A stretch of DNA of 64,000 nt from contig NC_087386.1 in assembly GCF_963675165.1 (NCBI RefSeq), forward strand, positions 2,296,169 to 2,360,168. Reading direction: 5' to 3'. Below the pieces are notes generated by a model, which saw only the letters and a program-made list of their open reading frames with translations, did no database searches and had not been told where the DNA came from. Each line of letters starts with the position of its first letter. The first letter of the stretch is position 1. Shown piece by piece: positions 48,008 to 61,600 of this stretch. This DNA comes from Halichondria panicea. Lineage: Eukaryota; Porifera; Demospongiae; Suberitida; Halichondriidae. The translations under genes were made by a program, and so were the position numbers.

Positions 48008-49717
48008 TAATATATATCACTTTCTGTTGTTTCGAAGAAAGCATCTCATGCTCATCTCATCTCAAAGCATCATGTCAGTAATTGGAATATTTCTGTAAGT
48101 ACTGTAATCGACCAAAGCTTGTGATGCTACTGCTCTACTCTACTCTCTGTATTATTTTGATGGCTAAGTAGTTAATGAACGATTATGTTGTGTTATTACT
48201 GCAGGTGACTGGAGATCCATACTACCTGGACGTGGGTCGATCAGTGGTGAACAACTTGAACAAGTACGCCAGAGTGAGGTGTGGCTTTGCTGCCATCAAG
48301 GACCTCAGGACCAACGCTCACGAGGACAGGTAAGTCAGGGGAACCATTATTATACTAATAGTTAGAATTTAGTTCCCATGTAGATCTCTCAAAAACGTAT
48401 AATAATCGGTACTTGTATGGCATCACAATCCTTGCCAGAACTCATTCACAAAGGGTTTAATATTCTAGTAGTACGATATCATTTCATTGGCAATCTTCGA
48501 TACTGTATAGAATGGACTCCTTTGTACTGGCTGAGACGTTCAAGTATCTGTTCTTGTTGTTTGCTGTTGAGGGGGACAGTCCCCTGAACATGGATGACTT
48601 TGTGTTCACGACTGAGGCCCACCTCTTCCCCCTCTCCCTCGCTAGCGCTAACACCACCCTCAATAGAGTCGTCCAAGAGGCAGTGAGTGGGTACAATACA
48701 TATACAGTGAAGCAGCCATGCTACTTCAGAACATAATAATTATTAGCATTTTTTAAGTACAGCTGCACATCGTAGGGGGGGGGGGGGGGGGGTAAGGCAG
48801 CTCTTTTATAGAGAGTACCTTCTTTTGAATGAGGTTATGGTAGCCTGGCTGTGTGAGTGTGTCATGTGATGTTCTCTCTGTGTGTAGTTACTGGTGAAGA
48901 ACACAGACCTGGTGAATATGAGCACTGTCACTGTCACCACTAGCGGACCAGACTCTTCTGGGAAGGCAGCAAAGAACAAACCAGTCGCTGAAGCTTCACT
49001 AAAGGTTCACTGAAACACACACTAGACACCATGTACAGTAGTAGCCAATAATCCTGTCTAGTCAGCACAGTTGTAGTTGTTTATAATTATACACCCCCTC
49101 ACCCCCACACACACACACCACACCCACACACACACGCCACACACCATGAATTACCATGAATTAAGTAGCTACTGTATTTGTCTGGAGATGGTTTCCAAAC
49201 TTGTATACCTCCATCACTAACCCCCCCCCCACACACACACACACATAGGCGTCTCCTGTTCACTGACGAGAGTGTCCTCCCTCACGAGGTGGGTAAAGGA
49301 GAGGCTGCTGTCAAATGGTATAAGAGACAAAGCAAGGGCAAACTCCACCCACTCAATCAGCGGTGGATTATAACGAGCAGGGGCCCACTCATGATGTGTG
49401 TAGTTCATGGTTCATCGAGCCAGTACAGTGGATGGAAAGCTCTCTACTGGGCAAAGTGGAGGGGAAGGTGAGGCTGCTACTTGTGCATTAGCTAAAAATA
49501 GATACGTATCTTGAAAGCCCGTAATTTGTGTTCTGATTGTCCAATTTCAAACTAATTGATGCATTCAAGAGCTCTCAGAATTACCTTTCCAGTGTTGTGC
49601 TTAGATACATGTACAAGTTTTATGATTAGTCAATATCCAATTTAACAAAGACTATATAGCCTTGCGTTATTTTCTAGAATTCAACTGTATAGCTCGTAGA
49701 CTTTACTGTACATTCTT

Positions 49718-49761
<44 letters not shown>

Positions 49762-50112
49762 CGGCAGATTGTGTCTCAAGTGCTCGGCTCGTCTGGGGTC
49801 ATTCAACTGTGGTCAGGTGATCAGTGCTCGTGTGGGCAGCGGGTCACGCCCTCCTTCCAGATACACAAGGCACGAATAGACGAAACCAGAACACTCACTA
49901 GGAGAAAAGTGGACAACAAAACTGTATAGCTAGCAAATTACTGAATTATTGTCCAAATTCAACATTAATTTTTTCGATCATTTGAAGGTTTATTGATTGA
50001 ACAATAAATGATGTCATACTAATTCAATGTACCATGTACTGCATGTACAAATAATAGCATAAGAAGCGTCAATTATTATTCACTGCAAATTCAAAATTAA
50101 TTTTTTCGATCA

Positions 50113-51406
50113 TTAATTTGATAGATTATTGATTGGAGAATATGAATGATACCATACAGTACTGCATGTACATAGCATATTAGCAACTAATAAACAAATG
50201 GAAATAAAAATTTGTTTGTTGTTTGGATAGTCCTCAAACTTGTTCTTGACTGCTCTGAGTTGTGCAAGGGTGACGTGACATCGGTACTGATGTGTGTAGG
50301 CCCAGAGGAACAACAGAGTGGCTACAATCAGGCCAGCAAGGGGTGAGTCTGCAATGAAACATTGATCAAGGTTGAAATTCAAATAGAGACTCCTAAACAA
50401 GAATTAATGAAAGCACCGCAGGTGCTGATGCCTCGGTGGAGGTGCCAAAGCTACATAACATAAAACTACTAATAGCTAGCTTTTATTATATACACATTGA
50501 TTATGATGAATTTTGCTGCATGCAATCAACCGAATAGTGGGTAATGATCGACCATGATTGTTGTTAAAAACGATCGATGCCAAAAATTCAAGTCTAAAAT
50601 TAATGGCTGCAAGTCAGCAGAGCCTTGCAGCTCTCTGCTCACTCTTGCAGCTACCAATAGCTAGCGTTCTAGTGCAGAGCTAACTACTAAGTAGAGTAGT
50701 AACACTCGCTGAACAAGTTTTGCTACGGACTCTTCTGAAAAGGCTGCAATAGCATTCCAAGTAAGCAAAACTAGGCATAACTCGAGAACGAAGCATTATT
50801 TTGCAAATCCACGAATTAAAATCCAAGTAAACATGACTAGAAGCCTATAGAAACTCTTACTTGCACTTGATTCATCCTTGAGCACTGTAGCGGTCTACAC
50901 ACACACACACACACACACAGACACACAGACACACAGACACACAAACACACTACCGTATACCTCGCTTGCGCATGCGCACCGAGGCATAACAAGTCAACAA
51001 TTACACAGTAGTACTTGTACATACCTTGATCAAGTATTAGTGTACTAGACTGAATATTACTGTACCTGAATTCAAATGCAGCAGTGCTGTTGGTCTCAAA
51101 GCGGTGTAGAAGTAGACTCCGAGTATGTAATGAGCTGGTGCCATCTTGCTATCAGAGAACACACTCACAAACAAACACTCAAACAATCTACGAGACACTT
51201 GCAGGCAAATGAGGAGTAGAACCAGCCACACTTCCAAATGAGCTTGAGAGAAATAGTTGCATTTGGATGACACAAAGTTCCCAATGACGGTCTTGATTGC
51301 AAGGCCCAATAGCGGTAGTCGTGTGTGCAGTAGACAGTGGCTGGTATAGTAGAGGAATACAGAGTAGTTCCACACCACCCCCCACACGTAGAAGTGGGTG
51401 AACCAC
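50113..51406 (-). pseudogene. SRD5A3: SRD5A3-like remnant, copy 3
   Basis: The second exon is the fullest of the three copies (51,406-51,066, minus strand). It carries RWFTHFYVWGVVWNY and several hydrophobic segments, then VSRRLFECLFVSVFSDSK, a clear match to the SRD5A3 RRLFECLYVSVFS segment. It joins in phase to 50,348-50,113, with AYTHQYRCHVTLAQLR running directly into KFEDYPNNKQ. The N-terminal exon seen in unit 2 is deleted together with the SEC22 3' end. The catalytic stretch between HQYRCH and the C-terminus is absent. An inserted element separates the two exons. Confidence 0.72.
50409..50987. mobile_element. Unit 3-specific insertion with GCCTCGGTG inverted ends
   Basis: About 580 bp inserted between gaatta and acaagtcaac, which are adjacent in unit 1. 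Near the left end is tgcctcggtggaggtgcc, and at the right end gcgcatgcgcaccgaggcat. A (ca)n with ac-rich variants is inside. The target duplication is short (ta/taa) and uncertain. It replaces the position where units 1 and 2 carry other MITEs. Confidence 0.6.
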
Positions 51407-51569
51407 CTGCAGAGGGGAATAAAGACCTCCTTAGACTGGGACAATGCAATTACAACAACTACAAGTCAGGACAGTCTCAGCTAGGGAGCTCACTATTGTA
51501 AATCACAATCCAGTACTTAGAAAACATTACCTAGTCTACAAAATATGGATGGCAGATATAAATACGTAC

Positions 51570-52436
51570 CAAACTCAATGAAATGGTACGGTCGACTGGC
51601 CTTGTGTACATCGTTGCCATGTTGCTTACTGAAGTCTTTGTGTAGATTCTCGAGGTAGTTAAAGGCCAGCTTGGCAGGATAGGTGGGGTCACACAGGGGG
51701 AGGTAGCATATCCCCTCCTCAAGGATGTAGCTGTGTGGGGGGTCCATGTTAGTGTGTGTGCTTCTAGCTCAAAGTCATCGCCCCTCATCCACCATTAAAC
51801 TGGAGTATAATATCACCAACCAAGTTCCAACTATTCTTAGACTACATGTACACTGGTAGTTCCTTGTTAGACAATCACTATAGAGGGACCTATGTATAAC
51901 ACACACCACTTACAATGTGTATGGTACAGTTAAGCAAATGCTCACAAACAAAAGGCCATCCATTGCATCAGTTTATACCATGACAGAGCACCAATCATCA
52001 TACACACCACGAGGCAATAATGACATTCACAGGAGAGTGCTTACTGGAACACCATACGACCCGGGTCACACTCAATTGAGCATCGAGGGGGGCTGACTGA
52101 CGACAGCTTGCGGAATATCTGCTTGGCCTTGGGTTGGTATTCAGCATAATCCCGGCCAGACTGCAGAGGGAGAATGCAACAATTCAGTTAATTCAAGCTG
52201 TTAAAGATAGCACACACTACACACGTATTATTCTAGCAAGGTTCTCTTTATATGTCTACAGAATCATGACTTGACAACTATTCATGTCACTGAGCTGCAT
52301 ACAGTACAGTGTCCTGATGGGACCAATGCAGACTGTACTGTATTATCTACTGTAGCTCCTCTACCTCTTCATTGACAATGGATGTGGACAGAGGTAGTCC
52401 ATCACTGGCTCTGGCAATTAGTGTCAGGTGGGCCAT
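51570..52436 (-). pseudogene. SEC22B: SEC22-like longin-domain gene, copy 3
   Basis: Minus-strand exons are 52,436-52,365, 52,160-52,045 and 51,730-51,570, with lengths and phases identical to the other copies (72, 116, 161 nt). They give an intact longin domain from MAHLTLIARASDGLPLS to RPYHFIEF. About 420 bp downstream are deleted. That removes even the short DLSDK exon and the SRD5A3 start exon, so no ending for this protein is visible. Confidence 0.7.
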
Positions 52437-52639
52437 TGTTCCTGAGCTCTTCTTTCTTCAGTGCTTCTTCTTCTGATACGTAATTGCTTTGCTTTATATG
52501 TTCTGTGCTCTATTTGGAACAATAATTATGTGTCCTTTGAACCCTTTCTTTATTGAACAATGTGTGGGTGTTGCCCCTCCCCCTCATGCCTCTAGCCACC
52601 CACAAAGAAATATAAGGGCCTTCCAGACCTTCTCTTGAA
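52437..52639. promoter_or_regulatory. Probable bidirectional promoter between SEC22-like copy 3 and gene D
   Basis: 203 bp between divergent start codons, containing aaatataagg. Same layout as in units 1 and 2. Confidence 0.5.
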
Positions 52640-55600
52640 ATGGCTGAATCTACAACACTGAATGCTGCTAGTTCCCCACAGTTGATGGAGGATGGGCTCA
52701 CTGATGGGGATAGGGTATGATATTCACATGATAGATAGATACTCAATGATCAGTGCATTCTCCTAGTGCCTAGATGTACTTGTTGACCACCCATAAACAC
52801 ACTTGGCATCATTCATTCATCACAGTATAGTGCCTATACTCTACCCTGTCAGTGTGAGGTGTTTTATCTCATGTTGTTGTTCTCTCCACATGTACCACTC
52901 TCTCTGGATGGACAACAGTGGCTGATTGAGGTACGTTGTGTGCAATCACATTCTACCAAGCTGACATGCTTGTGCTCTGAGCACTTGTTGTTAGGAGGTA
53001 GACAGTGTAAAGAAGAGCACATACGTATAACTGAATGTGATACTATTCCTTAATTGAGACAAGTAGATCTACTCGTAGTATAGCCTCCTTCACCGGCCTT
53101 CATAGAAAAGAAGGCCTGCTATCGACTGCTTGCGCATGCACCAAATTATTGGATATTTTTCCCCGTAAAATTTCCTATAATACTGGATTCATCAGAGAAA
53201 ATATCCTAAAAGTCATACACAGAGCTATATAGCTAGCTAGCTAGAGACAGAGCTATGTAGGTTTGTTGTACAGCTATTTTCTTTTGATACAATTAGTAGC
53301 AGTAATATAGTAGACTTTCACCAAATATAGTGTTAAATGGGCGTGGCCTGTCCATATAGGCTCTTGTCAGCCTTCACTCCGTTCAGACGATCGTCATCCA
53401 CACTGTTGCAGGCTGTGAGTCTTTTGTTAACATAGCAGGCTAAGGGTAGCTATTAGAGAATGCTATCAGATGGGCTAGCAACTCAATCGAACTTTCTATC
53501 TACTTCCTTCAATCCACTTTCGTTCCTTGTGATGTCACAGTTTTACTGAGCATATACGATGTTATCCAAAGCCCCCAGATACCGGGGGAATATTAGCGCA
53601 TGCGCAAGCAGTCGATACCAGGCCCACTTCCCTAAGTGAAGTGGGAAGTGCGGCCTGGGATCGAGGCTACTCGTAGTAGTACCTGAAAGTATGCATGGTT
53701 AATCAAGTGTTTCAGTCTGCATGTTTGGCTGTCCACATTGTTTCCTCTCTCCTGTGTCATGCAATCACCAGTGTACTGTATCACTGCACTAATGTTCTCT
53801 TCTTTCCATTTCATGCATCTCCACCTCACCTTTGACTGACCCTCTGAAACAACAGCTTGTAAGTTGGTGTGTGTTGTCAGAGTATTTAGTGTCTGTTGCA
53901 TATTCTGTGATGTTTCTACTTCCCCATTATTACTCTTGTGTGTGTGCAGTGCCATAATGTTATATAGGGAAATATTTAGTATGATCACATTCAACCTCGT
54001 AATCATTCATTTACTATCTTCCCACTGTTTGCCCTGTGGACTCTCCCTCTCTGGATCAACAGTATGTAAGTTGTGTTTCCACGTGCACACTCATTTTAAT
54101 GGTTACTAGGAACTCGTAAATTATCTTTGTCTCTTTCCATATTGCCAACTTTGTATTAACCGAGGCCCACACAACTTATTAGGTTGTAGTTTTAATATTC
54201 GTAGAATATACACCTAAGTTCATTAGTTGGTACGTACATTATCGTGTTTGCCTCTTCCCATGCACACACTCATTCCTATGTTGGACCACACACTGATTTG
54301 GACTACTGTAGGAGGTGAGCTTCTTACGAGTACTCAATGTCCACACACTAAAATGGTTCAGCTGCAATGTGTACGGATGTAGAACTCGTAAATTATCTTT
54401 GTCTCTTTCTATATTGCCAACTTGGTATTAACCGAGGCCCACACAACTTATTAGGTTGTAGTTTTAATATTCGTAGAATATACACCTAAGTTCATTAGTT
54501 GGTACGTACATTATCGTGTTTGTCTCTTCCCATGCACACACTCATTCCTATGTTGGACCACACACTGATTTGGACTACTGTAGGAGGTGAGCTTCTTACG
54601 AGTACTCAATGTCCACACACTAAAATGGTTCAGCCGGATGTACTGGTTACCTAGCATCATTAGCGTGTGTCCCTTGTCCTCTAGAGCTGACCCTCTCCCT
54701 CGTATAGGGTAGACCATGGCTTTAAACTTGTTCAATTCGTAATCTCATTTTACGGGCACAAGTTCAAATACCACCATTGTGTACATTGTGTACATGTAAA
54801 TTTGTGTTTATGTAAATTCCCCAACCAATTAAGTGCCTACTGAACCTAAAACTTGTTGCCTATTTCTCAATATTTCCCCAACTTTTTTATTTCTTAGCTT
54901 TTCTATGCCAGGTCTAGCCACTTGTTGCTGTGTGTAGTCAGTCCCATACACACCAGCGTTCAACTGATCTGATGTCTTGTATATGTGTTAAGATTAAATC
55001 TCTCCCTCACATGTACCATTTGATGTGTCTCAGAATTGGTTTAAGGTATGTTGTGATTGTGTGTGTGTCTCATGAAGTGCAGGTGTTGTATTGTACGACA
55101 AACAAAATCATACGTATCAAAGTTGTACATGTAAGATGCTTGTTGTACTGTTTACCGTCCCTTCCACTGACCCACCCACTAACCCTTCCATTATCTGCTA
55201 TTGCTACATGTAGTACTGAGTACCTGTGTGTGTACTAGCCAGTGTGTGTAATACCAGTGTTCATATCCCTCTCTCCTCACATGTGCCCTCTGTGGACTGT
55301 TACTCAACAACAGAGCGTGAGTTTATTGCATGTACATATAATGGCATACTAGGCTGACTTGTATACATGTACTACTGCATGAAGGCAGAAAGAATAACTT
55401 GCGTGACTTTATTTAGGATTAGTACGTACTGAAAGTTTCATGCTGCACAGACGTTAGACTGGCGGCGATAGAGCGACTGGCAAACTGCCTGTCAGTCACT
55501 TGTCTCAGCGGAAGTGTAATAGATCGTATGACACTACTAAACATGAATATCGTTATAGATAATGTGGTTAAATTTTGCTACGAGATTCAGCTACTATGGA

Positions 55601-58600
55601 ATGCACTGAATCCCCTGAAGTGTAAGTGCGGTTACAATTACAGGGCTAATATTACGTTGAGCAATCTGATAGGCTGCAATGCTCGTTGCAGCTGAGACGA
55701 GTGACTGATAGGCAGTTTGCCAGTCCCTCGCGCTACGCACGCGAGGGGCTGTCGCCGCCAGTCTATACAGACGTGTACTTGCAATAATTGATGTATACAT
55801 GTGTGAATGCATTCGTGTATTTGAACATGTTCATTTCTCTACATGTCCGTGTCCTACTGCTTGTTAATGTGACTACTGCTAATGATTACTGGAACAACAG
55901 TATGTAAGTTACAGTATGCAGACATGTATGAATGCACTCACTGCTCCTACCATCATCCCCCTCTCTCTGTTTCCATGTGTGTCTTACGCTGGTGTCTCAT
56001 TGGACTAAACAGAAGGTGAGCGGGACACTGCACTGACTTGTGACTGTACTTGTGTCAGTAATGTTTGAGTTGCATGAGTACATGTGTATTGGCATTCATA
56101 GTGTACAGGTTTGTGATTATATTCCTTTCTCTCTCCCTACATTTCCATGGTTACTGAATATCTGGAACGATAGAGAGTGAGTTAAACAATGTTGGCAAAC
56201 ATACCGTACACCTCATGTGCATTCAGTTTGTAATAGTCTCATATCCTTACCTGACTCTAGTAGCTATACTGGTTGCTCCTATAGACAACTCATAATGTGT
56301 GACCACAAACACACAGTCTAACCCACTCTTGTCTTGTTAACCTTGTCCAGGATAAGGCTGAGGAGGAGAGTAAACTGAAGCGTCATGAGACGGTGAGTGT
56401 TGACAGTTGCACTTACTACTCTCGTGGTAAGAGTGGTACACGTAGTCTAGCAGAACGACAATGTGTGTACATGTACTGTCCATTGTATGATGAATGGTTG
56501 CTTTTTGTCTACCTTTTTTTAGGTATGATTTGTAAGTCCACTTTTACTGTTTGTCTGTGTGAGGTTATACCGTATAGCGGGTAAATATGATAATATGATA
56601 TGCTCGCCAAATTTATTTAGGTTGGTGGTTGCTGATTTTTATATTTTGATAATTTGTACATTTGTATCAGCTGCATGTTCTATTTGGTGGAATTTTTCTT
56701 CAGTCGTATATAAATTCTTTACTCCCCCAGAGAAGAGCTGCCCTCCAACAGAGACTGTCTGGTGACATCACTGACCAGGACCGGAGACAACTGCAGGGAG
56801 AGCTGGAGGAGGTGGAGGGGGAGATCAAGAAGTGTGTCTCAGGCATACAACGATGTGAGGGGAACATACATATGTGTGAGAATGAGATTGCTAGGATACG
56901 AGGAGAAGGAGAGGAGAGGCGGAGAAAGGAAGGTGAGGGGAGCAAGGAACTTTATAGTACAGTGAGTGTTGATGCTCATAGTTGCAATCACTCGTACCTG
57001 TAGCAACTTACATGTAGTGTGTTATTAGTAGACTGTACCTACAGCTGTTGTGAGGTCCTCATACTTTATATAATCATGTATTGCAAAAGCGTTGGCTCCA
57101 CCCACAACCTTTTCGTTCGCCTATCACATTTGTTGTGTTGCTAGGCAACTGCCCCTGATTGTGCACACTACAGTGTACTAGAGCATTGTTCCTGTTACTA
57201 CTCTACACACTGTGGTGGCATGGATATGGTTTATTGGACAATCTAGGCTTTATTAATACCAACTTTCAATGATTTAACCCTAACCCTAACCCTATATAGG
57301 TAGACTCCTAGGCCTGGTATTGATTGTATCTTGGCATGGTTGGAATTCGCTCAAACGAGCAAATTCCTAAGCGATTAAATACTATTAGCAAGCTAGCTAG
57401 CTAGCTACCTGTGACTCGACTATGGATACTTCAGTTCTGGATTTTGATGGACAAGGGGAGCGCTGGTCCTACCAAGCTTGTAGTCCATCAAAAATGATAA
57501 CAACTGGTAGCAAAGAGATATGCCATACCCTGTTGGGAACCACACAAACACCCTCAGACAGGAGCTTGAGGGCCTATTCCTTCAAGAGAGTAAGGCTTCT
57601 TGTTTCGTACAGGGCATTTATAAGCTATTGCTCCATCGAAATCCTTAATCGCTTAGGAATTCGCTCGTTTGAGCGAATTCCAACCACGCCCAAATACAAT
57701 CAATACCATGCCTAGGCCTATATAGCGTTCAATTGGAGACGGATCGGCCTAGGAGTCTACCTAGCGTTCAATTAAATTGGAGACAGATCGGCCTGGGAAC
57801 GAGGCTAGTAGTCCAGTTGCCTTTCCACTGACACTTTATTGGCTAGGCAACTGACTTTTTTAACATGTACGTAGTACAGTTTAGGCATACTAAACTAAGC
57901 ATCATTCCTTTTGCTACTCTACATGGACACTGTTTATTGAACATTGTAGTAATATACTGTAGGACTGAACATATATAGCTGATGCCCATCGTGTTCTAAT
58001 CGCGTTATCGGTATTATCCTTGCAAACATGCATTTTATGACATACAGGCAGAAGCCCGAGTGACGATCGAGTGCGATGATTATATATTATTATGTGTTTT
58101 ATATCACGATGACCCCTTACCAATTTATGCCTTGAGGCTATGCAATGGTGTAATTAAATAACACAGAAGAGCTTTCTTGTTGCTTTGGCAATTCTATATA
58201 TTCACATGTTTTCCCAGCCCAATGTACATTGTTCGTATATCCCTCTACTGTACATGTGGTGGTTGTTAACATTACATACACCACATATACACATTAGAAT
58301 CGAAGCTATCAGCAAAGCGGTTGTTTGATGAGGCGATGAAGCACGGACACGTCTCGGTCAACATTGTCAACATGCTTGTGTTTGGACCTGCGGGAACAGG
58401 GAAGACCAACCTCAAGCACCTGCTAACTGACAAGCCCCCTCCACTACAGCGAGACAGCACTCCTTGTATGGAAAAGCCAGTACGCATTCGACCCGTGTCC
58501 AACACGAAATTCAAGACAACTGGAAGAGGCTGGGAAGAGATATCTCAGCCAAAGATGCTCAATCTACTAGCTGAAATCATTGCCAAGTTACCAAAAGAAA

Positions 58601-61600
58601 GCACCGATCACCTAGTTCGAAAAATCACTGATCGCTCCATGGCATCACGGATTGCCAATGGCTTGAAGAAAATGATGATGGCATTAAGGATTCCCAAGAG
58701 AATGACCACAACCAAGCCAACTTCTGGTTCCAAATTGAGCCCATCGACGAACGATTCCGATGAACTTTCTGGCTCTGCAAGAATGTTGGACAAAGCCATT
58801 GATGAAGTGATAGCGAGTGTAGTGAGTGGTGTGGCAGAAGAGCTGCCAGCCACACAGGGAACTGACCAACTGTCGAGCAGTGACCAGCAAGAAGGAGAAC
58901 TGTTTGATTCCAACTGGGTGTATGTTACCGACTGCGGCGGCCAGCCGCAATTCCACGATGTCAGCCCTCTCTTCATCAAGCACATTTCGGTGGCGTTGAT
59001 AGTCCTGCGTTTGATTGACGAACTCTCCAGTTTCCCTTCTGACGAGTACTACAAGGATGGGCAGCTTGTTGGTAGTCCTCATGCATCTCACATGACCCTC
59101 GGGGAGACACTTCAGAGTCTGATTCGATCGATTGAGTCCCATACCTCACAAGACAAGAAGCCAAGTATGATCTTTGTGGGAACATTCTTGGATCAACTGG
59201 AGGAGAGCTCGGATACACTTATCAAGAGGAATGAAGAGATTCTCGACATGCTGCCACCCGATATCAAGAAGCTATTGGTGTACAATGATCCTGGATTGAA
59301 CAATCTTATTTTTGGTCTCAGCACAATCAGCCGAGATGACGATTCACTGGCCACTGCCAATAGGATTAGAATTGCTGTTGAGGACTCTATTCCGCTACAA
59401 GTCAAAATGCCCATCTGGTGGTCCTTCTTGGATTCACTTCTCCAGAGTTTATCTGCCACTCTCGAGCGAGGTGTACTGAGCAAGCAAGAATGTCTCCAAT
59501 TAGCCACTCGATTTGGTTATTTGCTCAAAGATCTTGAAGCTGCTCTGGTATTCTTTGATAACGTGTGTATAGCGCACTACTATCCCTCCATTCTCCCCAA
59601 CACAGTGTTTGTGGATGCCCAGATTCCACTAGACAAGATCACCGAGCTCTCACAGCACGCCATCTTCCTGAGGAATGCTGAAGTCAAGTCACGCTCTACT
59701 CTAAGCACAGGAATGACCAAGGCCGAATGGAAGAGATTTCGAGATGAGGGCATAATCACTTTAGGGTTCCTTCGATTCTTCACGAAGCATTACGTTGAAG
59801 GCATCTTTTCTCCAGAAGATATGCTGTTGATCATGAAAGAGCTTCTCGTGATTGCTCCCATTCCACTAGTGGAGTCCACTACCCACCAAGCCAAGTTCTT
59901 CATGCCATCTCTACTCACATCGATCCAACCTGCTGAGCTAGACAAGATTCGTTCCTCCTTCACAATATCACCCTTCGCTATCTACTTTCGTAGTGGGTGT
60001 ATTCGCTCTGGAGTATTTTGCTGTCTAGTTGTGGACGTGATCAAGAGGTTGGACTGGAAAGTTTTACTCCCCTCAGGGAAACCAATCTGTTTTGCTAAAA
60101 ATTGTATCCAGCTAAGAATTCCCAAGCACCCGTATACCGTGGCTCTGATCGACTCCTTCTCGTATATCGAAGTGTACATTGACGTCCCTTTTCCTTTACG
60201 CAATGAAATATGCACTACGATTCGCAACGAAATTTTAAGCAGCATTAAATTGTCCTGTCAAGCGTTGCATTACAACAACGACACACCCGAGACTGGCATC
60301 TTTTGCCCATGCAAGAAGAGCACTGGAAGCAAATTGCACCTTGCTGATCTGAGCGAACAGAAGGACTATTGGATATGCTCCCAGGAGGCACGTGTGTATG
60401 GGAAGCTCAGTGACGAACATAGAATCTGGCTGGACAATAGCGAAGGTTCAGGTGAGTATAATAATTATATAGTGTTCAGTAATATTGACATTTATGTTTC
60501 TCTATGTTAGGTGAACCATCCTCTGTTACGAGAGATGTCACTGAAAGAACGAGTGATCAGCTGCAATACCCCGGTAATTACGTAACAGTATATGTAAACA
60601 TTTGCAGTTCTATTAGTTTTGGAACTTAGCTAGCTAGTACATAGTTACTTGATTAGCAGATTATTTGTTATAGTTTAGTAAAATGTGTATCAAATAATTT
60701 AAAGAACGAGTGATCAACAGCCTTGTATGGTAATTGTCAAACGTACTACAAGAGCGTAACTGCTGTGTCTGCTTTTCCTCAGGTAATTCTGTAATGGAAG
60801 ATGTGTGCTTGAAGACGGAAGTACATGATCATGATCAGCGAAATACTTCTAGTAAGCTTTGTTTTGCGTTTTTTTGTTTTATAAATTTTCCCTCCTCAGA
60901 CCCTGCAATGGAACATGTGGTCAATACAACGAGTGATCAACATACCAGTAAGAAAATGTCAATTGGTCAACAAGTTTCGAGTTTGAAAGTTTAATTTTTT
61001 TCCTTGGTCTAATAATAACGATTTAATCTATCTTTTCGAATTGTCCTCTGTTACAGTAATGGAAGATGTGTGTAAGAAGACTGGAGTGAGGGACCAACAA
61101 CTAGATCAAGAAATCCCTGAGAGTGACATCATTCTAATCGCGGAGAAATTTCCACACCTGCTGAGCGTGCACAAGGTAGGCAGTACTCTAATTCATATAC
61201 TGTACGTACTTACATAATTATCATTTTTACATTTGGTAAGGGGATTGAGCATATTGTTCACTGGAACCCCTCAATTGTATATATTCCCTTTGAATTTCCT
61301 CTGGAAGGTATTTACAAGGGGCAACTCTCACCAAATGAAACCCTGTTGATTGTTGCTTTTGTACAGGCTTTGACAATTGACGATCTGCAACATGTCTACG
61401 AGAAGCTACACACTGCACATGCAAGTGCCAGCCCTCACTGGTTCAATCTGGGATTGGCTCTAGGTCTAACTTATCCTGTTCTCACCAATATCGATAGCAA
61501 GCATCGTGGCGATAATGTGGCGTGCTTGCGTGAAATGTTGGCTGAGCTCCTGAGTACGCAAGATGTAACATGGAGTTTCCTGTCAGGCGCTCTCAAAAAG

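Larger units (their letters stand above)
43353..49929 (+). pseudogene. EDEM3: EDEM3-like, copy 3 (mannosidase domain open, C-terminus frameshifted)
   Basis: Exons: 43,353-43,453, 43,590-43,635, 43,696-43,836, 44,182-44,451, 44,750-44,855, 45,028-45,248, 45,406-45,531, 45,851-46,018, 48,205-48,329, 48,511-48,682, 48,888-49,004. Exons 1-10 have the same lengths as copy 1, so signal peptide and GH47 domain stay open; [24 protein letters not shown] and TTEAH are all kept. Exon 11 lost one base (117 instead of 118), and exons 12-14 of copy 1 are deleted. The exon at 49,249-49,467 lost one base. The final exon (49,768-49,929) is the only one of the three copies open in the expected phase ([17 protein letters not shown]...). 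A truncated mannosidase of about 530 residues could still be made. A 1.4-kb insertion enlarges intron 8. Confidence 0.8.
52919..56392 (+). other. Microexon array of gene D (one microexon duplicated)
   Basis: Exon bases: TGGCTGATTGAG, CTT, TAT, GAG (twice), AATTGGTTTAAG, AGC, TAT, AAG, AGA, then a 42-nt exon. The first nine translate to WLIE-L-Y-E-NWFK-S-Y-K-R, or with E doubled. The flanking intron bases are almost the same as in genes B and C. Confidence 0.75.
34233..57275. repeat. Tandem segmental duplication, unit 3 (enlarged)
   Basis: Direct copy enlarged to about 23 kb. Extra material is a truncated xanthine dehydrogenase gene (about 39,062-43,298), a compound insertion in an EDEM3 intron (46,634-48,007), an insertion in the SRD5A3-like gene (50,409-50,987), and a 272-bp internal duplication (54,111-54,650). 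It ends abruptly at 57,275 against three telomere-type hexamers, missing about 160 bp that close units 1 and 2. Confidence 0.92.
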
